The notes under the pieces are model-generated. The model saw only the letters and a program-made list of their open reading frames with translations, made no database searches and was not told the DNA's origin. A stretch of DNA of 14,282 bases from JAQBDA01 sp041301185 (GTDB lineage: Bacteria > Chloroflexota > Anaerolineae > Anaerolineales > UBA4823): contig JBFYSV010000295.1 of the NCBI GenBank assembly GCA_041301185.1, positions 1-14,282 of the forward strand. Reading direction: 5' to 3'. Numbering within the stretch: position 1 is the stretch's first letter; each line of letters begins with the position of its first letter. This document shows positions 7,729 to 14,282 of the stretch, piece after piece. The translations under genes and the position numbers were made by a program.

Positions 7729-8634
7729 ATGAGATGGAATTTCAAGGATTTTGATCAATCCCCCGAGCTTTCTTCAGATATCGAATGGATGATCCAAAGC
7801 GGGCAGGTAACCAATGAGTTGATTGTAGAAACGTTAGTTAATCAGTACTACTCGTCTGTTTATTTACTGGCAATCTCGTTGTTGGATGACCGATCCGCAG
7901 CATTGGCTGTGACGCGAGATACATTTATCCGATTGGTGTTGAACCTTCACCAGTATCGAAGCACGATTGGCGTTCACAATTGGGTTCACCGGACCGCCTA
8001 CCTGATCTGTTTGAAAAAGCTCCGCGGCGAGGGAATATGGAGATATCTGGATCACTTGCTTTCGAATCCGGGCCAATTTACAGACCCGATTATCGCCCAT
8101 CCGCCGACCGAATCCGACCGTCTCTTGTGGCAGCGCATGGATGCTTTGGATCAAACCGGCAGAATATTAATCATCTTGCGATATGGAAACGATTGGGAAC
8201 TTGCCGATATTGCCAGTGCAACCGGCTTGGATGAAGGAACGGTCAAGGAGCGATTGCATGTTAACCTGGGAATTCTATTCAGCACCCAGGAAGTAGACGA
8301 AGGTGAACAACATCAAATCCTGATGCGATCGCTTGGTTCGCGCTGGAAAGAACTAGCAGGAGCACCACCAGACACTGGGCAGTTTGTGAAACTCATCAGC
8401 CAGCGGACAGGCAAGAAACACCAATGGCGGAGAGATATGTCCACAACAAGGGAAATGGTGCTGTTGGGCCTGGCTCTGTTGTTCGTAATATTGATCATCT
8501 GGGGTGGAAATCGTTACCTGACACAATCAGGCGCTGACCTTGACTCATCTGGGAATATTCACTCTCAATATGCCTCGGAAATCAATATTCAGCAGATCGG
8601 GAGTGATGTTCAGGAGGTTTTTTTACCCGAATAA
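7729..8634 (+). CDS. Sigma-70-like (ECF-type) protein with C-terminal transmembrane helix
   Basis: Probable transcription regulator tethered to the inner membrane; 301 residues from ATG 7729. Residues about 31-99 resemble sigma region 2 (YYSSVYLLAISLLDD, RDTFIRLVLNL, NWVHRTAYLICLKKLR). About 139-185 resemble region 4, with a helix-turn-helix in LADIASATGLDEGTVKERL. A linker of about 50 residues follows, then a basic patch (KKHQWRRD), one helix at 243-259 (MVLLGLALLFVILIIW) and about 42 outward-facing residues. Ordinary ECF factors are about 160-200 residues and lack such a tail. A TTG at 7705 in frame could add 8 residues, but ATG with GAAAG upstream is preferred. No separate anti-sigma gene is adjacent, so the tail may do that job. 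It lies divergent to the ABC/protease operon and may control it (inference). Confidence 0.78.
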   Translation: MRWNFKDFDQSPELSSDIEWMIQSGQVTNELIVETLVNQYYSSVYLLAISLLDDRSAALAVTRDTFIRLVLNLHQYRSTIGVHNWVHRTAYLICLKKLRGEGIWRYLDHLLSNPGQFTDPIIAHPPTESDRLLWQRMDALDQTGRILIILRYGNDWELADIASATGLDEGTVKERLHVNLGILFSTQEVDEGEQHQILMRSLGSRWKELAGAPPDTGQFVKLISQRTGKKHQWRRDMSTTREMVLLGLALLFVILIIWGGNRYLTQSGADLDSSGNIHSQYASEINIQQIGSDVQEVFLPE

Positions 8635-8706
8635 TGTGAGTATGGGCCAGGACATAGAATCTGGTCTAAAATTGTATTGCCTCCTTGGTGCCTGAACGAG
8701 TAGTAA

Positions 8707-8725
8707 CCGGGAGATGTTTCCCCGG
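8707..8725 (+). terminator. Weak hairpin after the sigma-like gene
   Basis: CCGGG (8707-8711) pairs with CCCGG (8721-8725) around a 9-nt loop, about 75 bp after the stop codon and followed by GCCTTTGG. Short stem and poor T-run, so at best a weak terminator. Its arms echo those of the hairpin at 8799. Confidence 0.3.
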
Positions 8726-8757
8726 GCCTTTGGATGTAGAATCCTCAAACAACCATC

Positions 8758-8766
8758 TGGTATAAT
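8758..8766 (+). promoter_or_regulatory. Extended -10 promoter for the pyruvate dehydrogenase operon
   Basis: TGG followed by the perfect hexamer TATAAT (8761-8766). The -35 position lacks a recognisable hexamer, as at the minus-strand operon promoter. Predicted start near 8773, giving a leader of about 85 nt that contains the hairpin at 8799-8823. Confidence 0.55.
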
Positions 8767-8798
8767 CTGATACTTGAACCTGAATGATGCATTTTTTG

Positions 8799-8827
8799 TA
8801 ACGCCGGGTTATGCCCGGTGTTATTTT
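8799..8827 (+). terminator. Terminator-like hairpin in the pdh leader (possible attenuator)
   Basis: A 10-bp RNA stem with one G-U pair: TAACGCCGGG (8799-8808) against CCCGGTGTTA (8814-8823), with a TTATG loop, followed by TTTT (8824-8827). It lies between the predicted promoter and ATG 8858. It could attenuate the operon or terminate read-through from upstream. The T-run is short. Confidence 0.5.
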
Positions 8828-8857
8828 GCGTGAATAAATCTATTGAAAGGCAATCAA

Positions 8858-9817
8858 ATGGAAAAGAGTGAACAAATCGACCTATATTCACAGATGGTGC
8901 TGATCCGTCTGGTCGAAGAACAATCTGCCCAGCTATACCAGCAAGGTAAGATCGGTGGCTTTTTACACCTGTATATCGGACAGGAGGCGGTCAGCACAGG
9001 TCTGATTTCTGCACGGCAACCAAAAGATCGGGTAATCACCGCATACCGAGACCATGGAGTGGCTATCAATTGTGGGATCGGCGCGAATGAGGTTTTAGCC
9101 GAGCTTTTGGGTAAAGCAACCGGTACATCAAAAGGCAAAGGCGGCTCCATGCACCTTGCCGATGTGAATAAAAATTTCTGGGGAGGGCATGCCATTGTGG
9201 GGGCACACTTGCCCATCGCGGCAGGGCTGGCTTTGGGAGATCATTACCGGAAAAGCGACGCGGTCACGATCTGTATGTTTGGTGATGGGGCAACCAATAT
9301 TGGATATTTCCATGAGGCGTTGAATTTATCTAAGGTTTGGGATTTACCCGTATTATGGGTCTGCGAAAACAACCTGTACGGGATGGGCACTTCTGTTGAT
9401 AGGGCATCTGCTGTGTCCGAGATCCGCCAAAAGGCGGATGGTTATGGTATTCCCAACAGCCGGGCGGACGGTATGGACATCCTGGCGGTCCGCAAGTCGG
9501 CAGAAGAGGCTATAGCTTATGTTCGCAGTGGTAAAGGGCCGTACTTCTTGGAAATTATTACCTATCGGTTCCGGGGCCATTCCATGGGAGACCCAGAGCG
9601 CTATCGGCGCACGGAAGAAGTGAAAAAATACCAGGAAAATGATCCCATCGGGATATACCGGCGGTATCTGGTTGAGCATAACGTTATCACTGAAGCCGAA
9701 TTGGATCAGATCGATGACCAGATCGAACAGGAAGTTATGGAAGCAGTCCAGTTTGCAGAAAACAGCCCTGAGCCAGGACCAGAAGCGCTGTTTGAAAACG
9801 TGTATGTCGAAAACTAG
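8858..9817 (+). CDS. pdhA: Pyruvate dehydrogenase E1 component, alpha subunit
   Basis: With the beta subunit, the thiamine diphosphate enzyme decarboxylates pyruvate and passes the acetyl group to the E2 lipoyl arm. It has 319 residues. The thiamine diphosphate/Mg site is the GDG (142-144) to NN (171-172) motif. Probable catalytic histidines are H66 (AYRDHG) and H241 (RGHSMGD); the KGKGGSMHL and GGHAIVGAH blocks are typical of the family. It is shorter than the 360-400-residue alpha subunits of Gram-positive or mitochondrial complexes, lacking N-terminal extensions. The start is ATG 8858, with AAAGG 7 bp upstream; an in-frame TTG at 8843 lies upstream of that site and is rejected. First gene of the pdh operon. 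Acetoin dehydrogenase or a branched-chain oxoacid substrate cannot be excluded; the GGHAIVGAH block favours pyruvate. Confidence 0.88.
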   Translation: MEKSEQIDLYSQMVLIRLVEEQSAQLYQQGKIGGFLHLYIGQEAVSTGLISARQPKDRVITAYRDHGVAINCGIGANEVLAELLGKATGTSKGKGGSMHLADVNKNFWGGHAIVGAHLPIAAGLALGDHYRKSDAVTICMFGDGATNIGYFHEALNLSKVWDLPVLWVCENNLYGMGTSVDRASAVSEIRQKADGYGIPNSRADGMDILAVRKSAEEAIAYVRSGKGPYFLEIITYRFRGHSMGDPERYRRTEEVKKYQENDPIGIYRRYLVEHNVITEAELDQIDDQIEQEVMEAVQFAENSPEPGPEALFENVYVEN

Positions 9818-9880
9818 TCGCTAAATCAGGAACAAGCGGAATTTAACCCAATAAAACGGAAATTTCTGAAGGAAAAAGTT

Positions 9881-10852
9881 ATGGCTCGAATTACAGTACG
9901 CGAAGCCATCTCCCAGGCGCTCTGGGAAGAGATGGAAAGAGATCCTGATGTATTCATCATCGGGGAGGAGGTTGGGGTTTGGGGCGGAACCTACGCAGTC
10001 ACAAAGGGTTTTTATGACCATTTTGGCCCCGAACGAGTTCGAGACACTCCGATTGCAGAAGCTGCCATCATCGGTGCAGCGATCGGGTCTGCGCTAACGG
10101 GTTTGCGCCCGATAGCAGAGTTGATGACGATCAACTTTGCTTTCTCGGCGATGGATCACATTGTCAATGAGGCTGCAAAATTACACTATATGTTTGGAGG
10201 GCAGTTTGTCTTGCCCATGGTGATCCGGGCAGTGAGCGGTGGAGGGCGCCAGCTGGGTGCTACCCACTCCCAAACTCCGGATGCTGTATTCGCTCATTTC
10301 CCCGGTTTAAAAGTTGTTGCCCCTGGCACTCCCGAAGATGCCAAAGGCTTGCTCAAAGCAGCCATCCGCTCGCAAGATCCAATTCTGTTTATCGAGCATG
10401 CGACGTTGTACCAGGTGCGGGGTGAGGTCCCCGATGGAGATTACACGATTCCAATCGGGAAATCAAAGCTGCAAAGACCGGGCAAAGATGTGACAATTGT
10501 TACATATAGCAAGATGCTCGAGATTTCTACCAAGGCAGCAGAGCAGCTGGCGAAAGAAGGAATTGAGGCAGAAATCATTGATTTACGCAGCCTGCGACCA
10601 CTGGATATGGAACCGGTACTTGAATCATTCAAGAAAACTAACCGGGCGGTTATTGTCGAAGAAGGCTGGAAGTCCTTTGGCGTTGGCTCAGAGGTCGCAT
10701 CCCGGATTTATGAGCAAGCATTTGATTATGTAGATGCGCCTATCCGGCGCGTTGCTCAGCAAGAGGTACCGCTACCATATAACCGGACCCTGGAACAAAT
10801 GGCGCTGCCCCAGGTTGAAGATGTAGTTAATGCCGTCAAGGAGGTGCTGTAA
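9881..10852 (+). CDS. pdhB: Pyruvate dehydrogenase E1 component, beta subunit
   Basis: Partner of the alpha subunit in the E1 heterotetramer. It has 323 residues, the normal length. The N-terminal pyrimidine-binding domain carries IGEEVG and DTPIAE, whose Glu60 corresponds to the conserved Glu that activates the thiamine aminopyrimidine. GLRPIAELMTINFAFSAMD and the GATHSQ loop are conserved blocks. The C-terminal transketolase domain (about 195-318) includes DLRSLRPLD and VEEGWKSFGVG. AAGGA lies 9 bp before ATG 9881. There are 63 bp between it and the alpha gene, with no promoter seen. Its TAA overlaps the E2 ATG by one base (TAATG), which indicates translational coupling. Confidence 0.92.
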   Translation: MARITVREAISQALWEEMERDPDVFIIGEEVGVWGGTYAVTKGFYDHFGPERVRDTPIAEAAIIGAAIGSALTGLRPIAELMTINFAFSAMDHIVNEAAKLHYMFGGQFVLPMVIRAVSGGGRQLGATHSQTPDAVFAHFPGLKVVAPGTPEDAKGLLKAAIRSQDPILFIEHATLYQVRGEVPDGDYTIPIGKSKLQRPGKDVTIVTYSKMLEISTKAAEQLAKEGIEAEIIDLRSLRPLDMEPVLESFKKTNRAVIVEEGWKSFGVGSEVASRIYEQAFDYVDAPIRRVAQQEVPLPYNRTLEQMALPQVEDVVNAVKEVL

Positions 10853-12117
10853 TGGCGGATGTGGTGACTATGCCCAAGCTCGGCTTTGATATGGCTGAGG
10901 GTACCCTGGTGCGGTGGATGGTACAGGAAGGGGAGCCGATCGCAAAAGGAGCCATCTTAGCAGAGATTGAGACGGATAAAGCTACCGTTGAAGTTGAGTC
11001 AGGCTTTGAAGGGATCGTTGCGCGGCATCTGGTGCCAGAAGGTGAGATTGTACCCGTCAACACGCCGATTGCCGTGATCGCCGCTCCTGGCGAAAAGCTG
11101 GATGACAAGGCTGGCCTCGGTGAGGAGGTCAAACCACCGGTTACTCCACCGGCTCAGACAGCCGAAGTGTCACCAACCGAAATCACAACGAACGAGCAGG
11201 TTCCTAAAGACCAAGCAAACGAGTTACAGGGAGGCGTCAAAGCCTCTCCACTTGCCCGTCGGATGGCTGAGGAACGCGGCATCAACCTTTCACAAGTACA
11301 GGGCACTGGTCCAGGGGGGAGGATTGTTAAGCGTGATATCGAGACCTACCTGCCTGCTCCGGTTTCTAAGGAAGCTCCGCCCCAGGTAAGAACGGTACCA
11401 GCCATGGTCGAAATGCCCGGCACTCCAGTCTTCGAGTCGCAGACCGTGTCGCTCAACCGGCTACGCTTGGCAATCGGACGGCGGATGACAGAAGCCAAGC
11501 AGCAGGTGCCCCACTTTTATATCACCCATGAATATGATATGGCGGCTTTATTATCCCTTCGCCAGCAGGTCAATGCGTTTCTGCCTGATGATGAAAAGAC
11601 ATCAGTCAATGACTATATCCTGAAAGCCGTCTCGCTGGCTTTGCGCGAGTATCCCAATCTCAATGCTTCGCTAAATGGAGATCAGGTCGTCCGCCACGGG
11701 CAGGTCAATGTCGGAGTTGCGGTGGCTGTTGAGGGAGGTCTATTGACAGTGGTTTGCCGGGATACAGATCGGAAATCAGTGCGGATGATCTCTGCAGATG
11801 TCCGTTCAATGGTAGCTCGCGCCCGGGAAGGAAAAGTCAAAGCAGATGATATCGAAGGCTCGACTTTTTCCGTCAGCAATTTGGGCATGTTTGAAGTGGA
11901 GCATTTTATCGCAATCATTAACCCGCCAGAAGCGGCGATCCTGGCGGTTGGATCGGTTCGGGATGTGCCGATAGTGGAAAACGGGCAGGTCATCCCCGGA
12001 AAAAGAATGAAGGCGACGATCTCAGTTGATCACCGGGTGAGCGATGGGGCGGAGGCAGCCCAATTTTTGCAGTCTCTGAAGAAATACCTGGAGGAGCCCT
12101 TACGCCTGATGGTATGA
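10852..12117 (+). CDS. pdhC: Dihydrolipoamide acetyltransferase (E2 of pyruvate dehydrogenase)
   Basis: Accepts the acetyl group from E1 on a swinging lipoyl-lysine and transfers it to CoA; it forms the core of the complex. It has 421 residues. A single lipoyl domain (about 3-76) has the lipoylated K43 in ETDKATVE. A Pro/Thr/Gln-rich linker spans about 80-128. The peripheral subunit-binding domain (about 131-167) contains ASPLARRMAEERGI and GTGPGGRIVKRDI. A second Pro-rich linker reaches about 197. The catalytic domain (about 200-421) ends with the active-site motif H394-R-V-S-D398-G. All key residues are present. The ATG overlaps the E1-beta stop by one base. The terminator-like stem at 12154 follows. 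E3 must be encoded elsewhere. Substrate specificity follows that of E1. Confidence 0.92.
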   Translation: MADVVTMPKLGFDMAEGTLVRWMVQEGEPIAKGAILAEIETDKATVEVESGFEGIVARHLVPEGEIVPVNTPIAVIAAPGEKLDDKAGLGEEVKPPVTPPAQTAEVSPTEITTNEQVPKDQANELQGGVKASPLARRMAEERGINLSQVQGTGPGGRIVKRDIETYLPAPVSKEAPPQVRTVPAMVEMPGTPVFESQTVSLNRLRLAIGRRMTEAKQQVPHFYITHEYDMAALLSLRQQVNAFLPDDEKTSVNDYILKAVSLALREYPNLNASLNGDQVVRHGQVNVGVAVAVEGGLLTVVCRDTDRKSVRMISADVRSMVARAREGKVKADDIEGSTFSVSNLGMFEVEHFIAIINPPEAAILAVGSVRDVPIVENGQVIPGKRMKATISVDHRVSDGAEAAQFLQSLKKYLEEPLRLMV

Positions 12118-12153
12118 ACGCAACTTGTAACACGCTTTCGTATGACGATGCTC

Positions 12154-12185
12154 AACCCCGCTGGTCTGATTACAGCGGGGTTTGT
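12154..12185 (+). terminator. Rho-independent-like terminator of the pdh operon
   Basis: Perfect 10-bp stem, AACCCCGCTG (12154-12163) against CAGCGGGGTT (12173-12182), with a 9-nt loop, 37 bp after the E2 stop. Only TTTG follows, so the T-run is short, but the stem is the strongest in the window. It lies over the in-frame ATG at 12142 and supports the later start at 12208 for the next gene. Confidence 0.7.
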
Positions 12186-12207
12186 AGCCGGAAAGGGCAG
12201 AATTACT

Positions 12208-12798
12208 ATGACACGACAAGTACCTTCTGTTGAACACGATTTCGGATACTTTAGAGCTGCAATCCCTATCCTGGAAAATTATTTGTTATCAAAGGATCTG
12301 TACTGGGCTCTGGCCGATAGTGCACCCCGGGGTGAACCGGCATATCCCCAATTTACGATTGGTAACCTGCTTCTGGCGCATGCCCGCCTGAATGCCCGAC
12401 TACTATCCTTCGAACAACAATTTGATTTGGAACGGCTTGACAATAAATTATGGGCAATCGCGGCGAAATGGAGGCAAGCCTGGGAAATGAAAGTCGGGCG
12501 GGATTTCAGTGCCCGGTTGCGGTTGTGGCGTGATTTCTTGGAAGAGTATCGCGCCCAGCCAGATAACCATGTAGATCGATACCCATACGAGGTGGGGCGC
12601 AGAGTTCAATTAGAGCTATTGGCTAATCAAATGGAGGAGATTCCAGCAGCAGAGAAAGATCTGTTAGCCGGGCTGGACAAAATTTTGGGAGCGGTATTTG
12701 TGCCCGGAGGGTTTGTTTGGGATGCCGATCTAATCAACGGATTTCCCAATCCTCCTTTCTGGTATTTATACGGGCGGGTAGCCAACGCTAAGGATTGA
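12208..12798 (+). CDS. Conserved-looking protein of unknown function
   Basis: Not recognised. It has 196 residues from ATG 12208, mostly helical by composition, with no signal peptide or membrane segment, so probably cytoplasmic. Visible blocks are FRAAIPILENYLLSKDLYWAL near the start, LLLAHARLNARL (54-65), a Trp-rich helix pair LWAIAAKWRQAW (81-92) and LRLWRDFLEEYR (104-115), YPYEVGRRVQLELL, and a C-terminal PGGFVWDADLINGFPNPPFWYLYGR rich in Gly, Pro and aromatics. The in-frame ATG at 12142 would start within the pdh terminator region; ATG 12208 has GGAAAGGG upstream and starts where the protein gains regular structure. The MFS gene begins 7 bp after its stop, so the two are probably co-transcribed and may share a role. 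Existence is well supported by length, spacing and ribosome site; function is unknown. Confidence 0.75.
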   Translation: MTRQVPSVEHDFGYFRAAIPILENYLLSKDLYWALADSAPRGEPAYPQFTIGNLLLAHARLNARLLSFEQQFDLERLDNKLWAIAAKWRQAWEMKVGRDFSARLRLWRDFLEEYRAQPDNHVDRYPYEVGRRVQLELLANQMEEIPAAEKDLLAGLDKILGAVFVPGGFVWDADLINGFPNPPFWYLYGRVANAKD

Positions 12799-12805
12799 CT
12801 ATCTG

Positions 12806-14104
12806 GTGAGCAGGTTTCGCTGGTCGGTAGCCCCTTCAGGTGTTACCCAGGAACAAAAACAGAATTTTATAAACGTCCAGATTGATGCTGCTGGCGTCGG
12901 TCTGGCAGGCGCTGCGGCAACTTTCTTGCCCATCTTCCTCACTCGGCTGGGTGCTACCAACCTCCAGGTTGGATTGTTATCTTCCATGCCGGCAGTCACC
13001 GGTTTATTCCTGGCGATACTGGTTGGGCGGTTTTTGCAGGCACAACGCAATATCGTCCCCTGGTTTAGTATCGCCCGCCTATTGGTGATCTCTGCATATG
13101 CACTGACCGGTATACTCCCCTGGATCATTCCCGATAAGTACCTTGTTAATGGCGTCCTGCTGATTTGGGCAATTGTGACTTTGCCGCAAACCATCTTGAT
13201 TGTTTCGTTTTCGGTAGTTATGAACGCGATTGCTGGGCCAAAGCACCGTTACGATCTGCTTAGTCGCAGGTGGTCGATCCTGGGTGTGGTGATTGCACTG
13301 AGCGTCGCACTCGCAGGTCAGGCATTAGTCCGGATAATATTTCCACTCAACTACCAGCTCGTGTTTATTGTGTTTTCGCTGGGAGGATTGATCTCTTTTT
13401 ATTTTTCCCGCAGGATCAAGCTGCCCGATACAGACGCCCCGCCATTAGAAGTGGGTAAATCTTTGCGCCAGCAAACCAGGGGATATATAAAACTGATTCG
13501 GGGTCAGCCCGACTTCATTCGTTTTTCTATGCAGCGGTTTGTGTACTTGTTCGGTATAACACTGGCGATTCCCCTTTTTCCACTCTATTATGTGCGTGTA
13601 GTTGAGGCAAATGATGCTTGGATCGGCACTATCAACACAGCCTCGTCGGCAGTATTGCTGGTCGGATATTTCTTGTGGACGCGTGGGTCGAAGCTGCGAG
13701 GTTCGCGCTTTGTATTGTTGTGGACGACCTTTGGGCTGGCGGTGTATCCTGCCCTGACGGCAGTGACCACACAGGTCCAGCTGATTGTGGTATTTGCCGG
13801 GCTGGCAGGTATTTTCCAGGCTGGACTGGATCTGGTGTTTTTCGATGAACTGATGAAAACAGTGCCGGCTCAATATAGCGCGACGTTTGTTTCACTGTCG
13901 CAAAGCTTGCAACACCTGTCCACAATTTTTGCCCCTCTGCTCGGAACATTGCTGGCTGGATACATGGGTTTGAGCGTGGCGTTGCTGTTTGCAGCAGGTA
14001 TTCGGTTCATTGGCTTCGGGTTATTTGCATTTTGGCAGGCTCGTCCAGCTCCGCAAGCTAGTCTGGAAACTGCCAGCGTGCCTGTTTCTCGAGAGGAGAG
14101 TTGA
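12806..14104 (+). CDS. Major facilitator superfamily transporter
   Basis: Inner-membrane secondary transporter, substrate unknown. It has 432 residues and about 12 hydrophobic helices in two halves: six between about 28 and 200, then a charged central loop at about 200-235 (SRRIKLPDTD through QQTRGYIKLIRGQPDF), and six between about 240 and 410. The loop between helices 2 and 3 holds GRFLQAQRN, a degenerate MFS motif A. LGATNLQVGLLSSMPAVTG is characteristic of helices 1-2 in MFS drug or sugar transporters. A polar tail of about 22 residues ends it. The start is GTG 12806, 7 bp after the previous stop, with AAGGA about 11 bp upstream inside the preceding coding end. The first residues MSRFRWSVAPSG fit a cytoplasmic N-terminus. 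Confidence 0.85.
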   Translation: MSRFRWSVAPSGVTQEQKQNFINVQIDAAGVGLAGAAATFLPIFLTRLGATNLQVGLLSSMPAVTGLFLAILVGRFLQAQRNIVPWFSIARLLVISAYALTGILPWIIPDKYLVNGVLLIWAIVTLPQTILIVSFSVVMNAIAGPKHRYDLLSRRWSILGVVIALSVALAGQALVRIIFPLNYQLVFIVFSLGGLISFYFSRRIKLPDTDAPPLEVGKSLRQQTRGYIKLIRGQPDFIRFSMQRFVYLFGITLAIPLFPLYYVRVVEANDAWIGTINTASSAVLLVGYFLWTRGSKLRGSRFVLLWTTFGLAVYPALTAVTTQVQLIVVFAGLAGIFQAGLDLVFFDELMKTVPAQYSATFVSLSQSLQHLSTIFAPLLGTLLAGYMGLSVALLFAAGIRFIGFGLFAFWQARPAPQASLETASVPVSREES

Positions 14105-14177
14105 GAGCAAAGTTGCTGCTTGTGGCTTGTCTTTATAAGAGATATCTTTGATAACTATACGATATATAAACAATACA

Positions 14178-14206
14178 TTGACAACCATAGATGAATATGA
14201 TATTAT
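14178..14206 (+). promoter_or_regulatory. Near-consensus sigma-70 promoter reading off the right edge
   Basis: TTGACA (14178-14183, perfect), a 17-bp spacer, TATTAT (14201-14206, 5 of 6). Start expected near 14213. The -10 lies inside a perfect inverted repeat ATGATA-T-TATCAT (14197-14209), a possible operator. No gene of useful length begins before the window ends. Confidence 0.65.
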
Positions 14207-14239
14207 CATGCATATACAGGTAAATGAATCTGTTCGCAG

Positions 14240-14255
14240 TGTCTTGAGTAAGACA
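14240..14255. repeat. Short perfect inverted repeat near the right edge
   Basis: TGTCTT (14240-14245), GAGT loop, AAGACA (14250-14255). It lies about 27 bp after the predicted start point of the outward promoter. Could be an operator or a leader hairpin; small enough to be chance. Confidence 0.35.
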
Positions 14256-14270
14256 ATTAGATTATGATTA

Positions 14271-14282
14271 GGACTTACGCAG
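14271..14282. mobile_element. Possible insertion-sequence end at the window edge
   Basis: The final bases GGACTTACGCAG resemble, from memory, the terminal inverted repeats (GGACTTACGCA...) of several IS elements in cyanobacteria and Chloroflexota. Only 12 bp is visible, and no partner repeat or transposase is in the window. Tentative. Confidence 0.3.

Noticed and set aside
8843..8857. TTG 8843 as pdhA start
   Set aside because: It precedes the AAAGG ribosome site, which is correctly spaced for ATG 8858.
9818..9880. Possible internal promoter or small gene between pdhA and pdhB
   Set aside because: Only a ribosome site (AAGGA) and an 8-bp GAAATTTC palindrome are seen; no -35/-10 pair or coding frame.
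1..14282. CRISPR arrays, tRNA or rRNA genes, prophage genes
   Set aside because: No spaced direct repeats, cloverleaf-like segments or phage motifs were seen on reading both strands.

Overview
The window most resembles a member of Chloroflexota, class Anaerolineae. That placement is an inference from recognised protein style: a very long GH13-type glycosidase with a characteristic N-terminal block, a sigma-like protein with a membrane tail, a YhfC-type membrane protease and a short-chain pyruvate dehydrogenase. Base composition looks close to 50% GC. No rRNA or other taxonomic marker is present. I saw no tRNA, CRISPR array, prophage or transposase gene.

Layout. Positions 1-2864 (minus) hold the N-terminal 954 codons of a GH13 alpha-amylase-family enzyme that runs off the left edge. 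A divergent gap of about 215 bp separates it from a two-domain 3-mercaptopyruvate sulfurtransferase (3080-3931, plus), which has its own recognisable promoter. Convergent to that, with only 8 bp between stop codons, is a minus-strand four-gene operon. In transcription order it encodes a YhfC-type intramembrane metalloprotease (7414-6542), an ABC ATPase (6505-5582), an ABC-2 permease (5520-4732) and a secreted-and-anchored protein with a cytoplasmic zinc ribbon (4710-3940).

A 314-bp divergent regulatory region (7415-7728) separates this operon from a sigma-70-like protein with a C-terminal transmembrane helix (7729-8634, plus). The region carries an extended -10 promoter for the operon and two perfect inverted repeats placed at and just after that promoter. 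Then comes a leader with an extended -10 promoter and a GC-rich hairpin, followed by the pyruvate dehydrogenase genes E1-alpha, E1-beta and E2 (8858-12117). They are closed by a perfect 10-bp terminator-like stem at 12154-12182. E3 is not in the window. Next are a protein of unknown function (12208-12798) and a 12-helix MFS transporter (12806-14104), spaced 7 bp apart and probably co-transcribed. The last 178 bp is AT-rich. It has a near-consensus sigma-70 promoter reading out of the window and ends in a sequence that resembles an insertion-sequence terminus.

How the parts fit. The glycosidase (alpha-glucan processing), pyruvate dehydrogenase (acetyl-CoA formation) and sulfurtransferase (sulfane sulfur metabolism) look like ordinary metabolism. 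The least explained unit is 3940-8634: an ABC-2 exporter bracketed by a membrane protease and a zinc-ribbon membrane protein, facing a membrane-tethered sigma-like regulator across a palindrome-rich promoter. I infer a possible envelope-stress or peptide-handling module, but nothing in the sequence names its substrate.
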